Source: Vibrio sinaloensis (GTDB lineage: Bacteria; Pseudomonadota; Gammaproteobacteria; Enterobacterales; Vibrionaceae). Taken from it: 64,000 nucleotides of DNA. This document shows positions 62,301-64,000 of the stretch, piece after piece (position 1 is the first letter of the stretch; each line of letters opens with the position of its first letter). The notes under the pieces are model-generated. The model saw nothing but the letters and a program-made list of their open reading frames with translations, was not told where the DNA came from and did no database searches. The stretch spans positions 558,001 to 622,000 of the forward strand of contig NZ_CP096200.1 of the NCBI RefSeq assembly GCF_023195835.1. Direction: 5' to 3'. The position numbers and the translations under genes were made by a program.

Positions 62301-62945
62301 TTAGGCGAGTAGACCCAGCCCTTTTAGCACCGTCTGTACGGTAAATTCCTGAGCTTGTGCATACTCATCATCATTGAGTTGACGGCCTTTGAGTAAACCA
62401 ATTTCAGTATCAAAATCGGCGTAAAACTGGGTCGTCCCCCAAATCATAAACATCAAATAAAGCGGCTCAATCGCAGGGAGCTTTCCCGCATCAACCCAGC
62501 CTTGAATGACGCCGGTTTTTTCTTTACTCCAGGTGATCATTGGCCGCTCGAGCGTATCGCGAATAACTGGCGCGCCTTGAATGATTTCCATGGCAAAGAT
62601 CTTTGATTCTAAAGGGTGTGAGCGGCTATAGCGCATTTTCTCGCGAATATAATTTGCGATAACTTCTGCGGGCTCTTGTTGACCATTTTGGTCGGAAAAC
62701 CCCTCGTTCCACATATCCATGATCTCACCGAGTAGCGCTTTATAAAGACCCGTTTTAGATTTGAAATAGTAGAGTATGTTCGCTTTGGGCAGGTCGACGC
62801 GATCCGCGATGGCCTGCACTGTGGTGCCTTTAAAGCCGTGCTTTGCAAACTCCTCAGCGGCCGCACGCAATATAAGCGATTGATTTTTCTTTCTTATTGC
62901 CCCTGATTGGGCCGACTTATCATTGGTTGTTGTTGCTGTTCCCAT
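62301..62945 (-). CDS. TetR-family regulator, RutR-like
   Basis: 214 residues. The N-terminal helix-turn-helix (FKGTTVQAIADRVDLPKANILYYFKSKTGLY) and the C-terminal region with MFMIWGTTQFYADFD match RutR, the uracil/thymine-sensing regulator that also controls purine degradation genes in E. coli. The ribosome-binding site AAAGGA is good. It lies upstream of the ureide operon on the same strand, 126 nt from its first gene, with RutR-like palindromes on both sides. The ligand here may be a ureide or a nucleobase. Confidence 0.85.
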   Translation of the reverse strand: MGTATTTNDKSAQSGAIRKKNQSLILRAAAEEFAKHGFKGTTVQAIADRVDLPKANILYYFKSKTGLYKALLGEIMDMWNEGFSDQNGQQEPAEVIANYIREKMRYSRSHPLESKIFAMEIIQGAPVIRDTLERPMITWSKEKTGVIQGWVDAGKLPAIEPLYLMFMIWGTTQFYADFDTEIGLLKGRQLNDDEYAQAQEFTVQTVLKGLGLLA

Positions 62946-63318
62946 CTGTTAGTTCCTTTATGACATCACCGCTGTCAAATCCATCTATGACTACATTCAT
63001 CCTTCTGCCATCTTCTGTCAAGGACCGTCATTTATCACTCAACATTTGCTGCCATTGTGCCCATTTAGCGCACCAGATTAGTGCCCCTGCACCAATCCGC
63101 GACACCAAACTGCGACACAGAAACCACTAAAAGCTAGCACCTACGTTGCATTTCAATTTCTGAACACTTGGTCAGGTTATTGCATTGGCCTATTTCATAA
63201 TCACCACTCTCTGTCTTAGTCGAAACTGGACCTCACTAAGACCAAAAATGGAAGCGCCAACATCATCACACCTATTCAAAAGTGCTGGTTGGCAAGAGAT
63301 GAAAGGAAGTCGCTCAAC
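62946..63318. promoter_or_regulatory. Divergent region between the RutR-like gene and the ABC ATPase gene
   Basis: 373 nt with no gene. It contains the second RutR-like palindrome and should hold promoters in both directions. Confidence 0.5.
63159..63174. promoter_or_regulatory. RutR-like operator upstream of the ABC transporter and regulator
   Basis: CTGAACACTTGGTCAG is the exact reverse complement of the site at 62275-62290. It lies 144 bp upstream of the ABC gene and 213 bp upstream of the RutR-like gene. Confidence 0.6.
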
Positions 63319-64000
63319 ATGAAAACAAAACCACTGTTAGAGCTCTGGAATGTCAGCAAGATTTTTCCAGGTGTGATAGCAAATGACAACGTCAACCTGA
63401 GACTCGATGAGGGAGAGATCTTGGCCTTGCTCGGCGAAAACGGAGCAGGCAAGTCAACCCTGGTTAAAATGATCTACGGCGTGAATCGCCCAGACAAAGG
63501 GGCGATTTTGTGGCGCAATCAAGAAGTTGAAATTCGCTCACCCAATCAAGCCAGAGCCATGGGTATCGGTATGGTATTTCAACATTTTTCTGTGTTTGAA
63601 ACCCTCACCGTTGCAGAAAATATCGAGCTGGGCTTAGACAAGCACTTTGTTGACTCACTTCCTGATTTACGCCAAGCGATCATCAGCATCAGTAAGAAGT
63701 ATCAGCTTCACGTCGACCCTGATAGATACGTACATAGTCTAAGTATTGGTGAGCGCCAGCGGGTTGAAATCCTGCGCTGCTTGATTCAAGACGTCAAGCT
63801 GCTGATCCTAGATGAACCAACCTCAGTACTCACGCCGCAAGAGGTCGCTGGTCTGTTTCGCGTGCTGCGCAGTTTGGCCGCGGAAGGATGCAGTATCTTA
63901 TTTATCAGCCACAAGCTGAAAGAAGTGACAGAGCTTTGCCATCGCGCGGTGATATTACGTGGCGGGGTCGTCAGTGGTGAATGTGTTCCCAGCAACGAAA
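63319..64000 (+). CDS. ABC transporter ATPase, nucleoside/purine type (cut by window edge)
   Basis: 227 residues are visible from ATG 63319 (AAGGAAG upstream). Walker A GENGAGKST, Q-loop FQHFSVFE, signature LSIGERQRVE, Walker B LLILDEPTS, and His in FISHK. The style is that of the tandem-domain ATPase of BmpA/YufNOPQ-like nucleoside importers. Divergent from the RutR-like regulator and likely controlled by it. It probably feeds the ureide pathway with purines, nucleosides or allantoin. The rest of the transporter lies beyond the edge. Confidence 0.85.
   Translation, partial: MKTKPLLELWNVSKIFPGVIANDNVNLRLDEGEILALLGENGAGKSTLVKMIYGVNRPDKGAILWRNQEVEIRSPNQARAMGIGMVFQHFSVFETLTVAENIELGLDKHFVDSLPDLRQAIISISKKYQLHVDPDRYVHSLSIGERQRVEILRCLIQDVKLLILDEPTSVLTPQEVAGLFRVLRSLAAEGCSILFISHKLKEVTELCHRAVILRGGVVSGECVPSNE

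Overview
The window reads as a chromosomal segment of a Vibrionaceae gamma-proteobacterium, most likely a Vibrio. Reasons: moderate GC; an hdfR/maoP divergent pair; a 477-residue NhaD antiporter; an FMN-riboswitch-controlled ribB; an AzoR; several c-di-GMP-type signalling proteins; and a chitinase with two chitin-binding modules. No tRNA, rRNA, insertion sequence, integrase or CRISPR array was seen. Assignments rest on protein motifs and remembered family features. No database search was run.

Layout. (1) 1-9 kb: an ABC-F ATPase cut by the left edge; napG-napH, coding a quinol-side Fe-S pair; diverging from them a giant ferredoxin / GltD-like / molybdopterin formate dehydrogenase fusion; and a MerR regulator fused to a methyltransferase. 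(2) 9-17.5 kb: a multidomain GH19-type chitinase, a TIGR03643 protein, a VOC protein behind a Fur-like palindrome, a DedA membrane protein, the FMN riboswitch with ribB, a sugar-efflux MFS protein and an AraC regulator.

(3) 17.5-32.7 kb: a complete 4-hydroxyphenylacetate (4-HPA) meta-cleavage cluster. A 4-HPA 3-hydroxylase of the acyl-CoA-dehydrogenase-fold C2 type and the short HpaC flavin reductase sit at opposite ends. Between them lie hpaA, the operon hpaH-hpaI-hpaG1-hpaG2-hpaE-hpaF-AEC transporter-hpaD-gabD, a divergent TRAP transporter, and hpaR. Together they convert 4-HPA to homoprotocatechuate, open the ring, and deliver pyruvate plus succinate. Shared DNA motifs tie the pieces together: four near-identical 12-bp palindromes and a CRP-type site between hpaH and the TRAP genes, and a 19-bp box at matching distances upstream of both hydroxylase components.

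(4) 32.8-47 kb: a DUF2798 protein; an orphan PotD-like binding protein diverging from a periplasm-sensing HD-GYP protein; a choloylglycine-hydrolase-family enzyme; a ParD-like/methionine aminopeptidase pair; a GAF-GGDEF protein; housekeeping-type small genes; a ClsC-like phospholipase D lipoprotein; and a dicarboxylate/amino-acid symporter. (5) 47-55 kb: a secreted serine protease, nhaD, an alkylation-repair operon (Ada-AlkA fusion, Ogt, lipoprotein), azoR and hdfR/maoP.

(6) 55-64 kb: a purine-ureide operon. It codes for a PuuE-type allantoinase fused to an amidase, an HpxW-like oxamate amidohydrolase, a TSUP permease, a PucG-like aminotransferase and an AllC-like amidohydrolase. Next to it are a RutR-like regulator and an ABC ATPase cut by the right edge. 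Two copies of the same RutR-like palindrome flank the regulator. I infer an allantoin-to-oxalate route. The strongest candidates for something new are this fused ureide pathway, the split 4-HPA hydroxylase regulon, and the PotD-like/HD-GYP pair, which resembles the NspS-MbaA arrangement.
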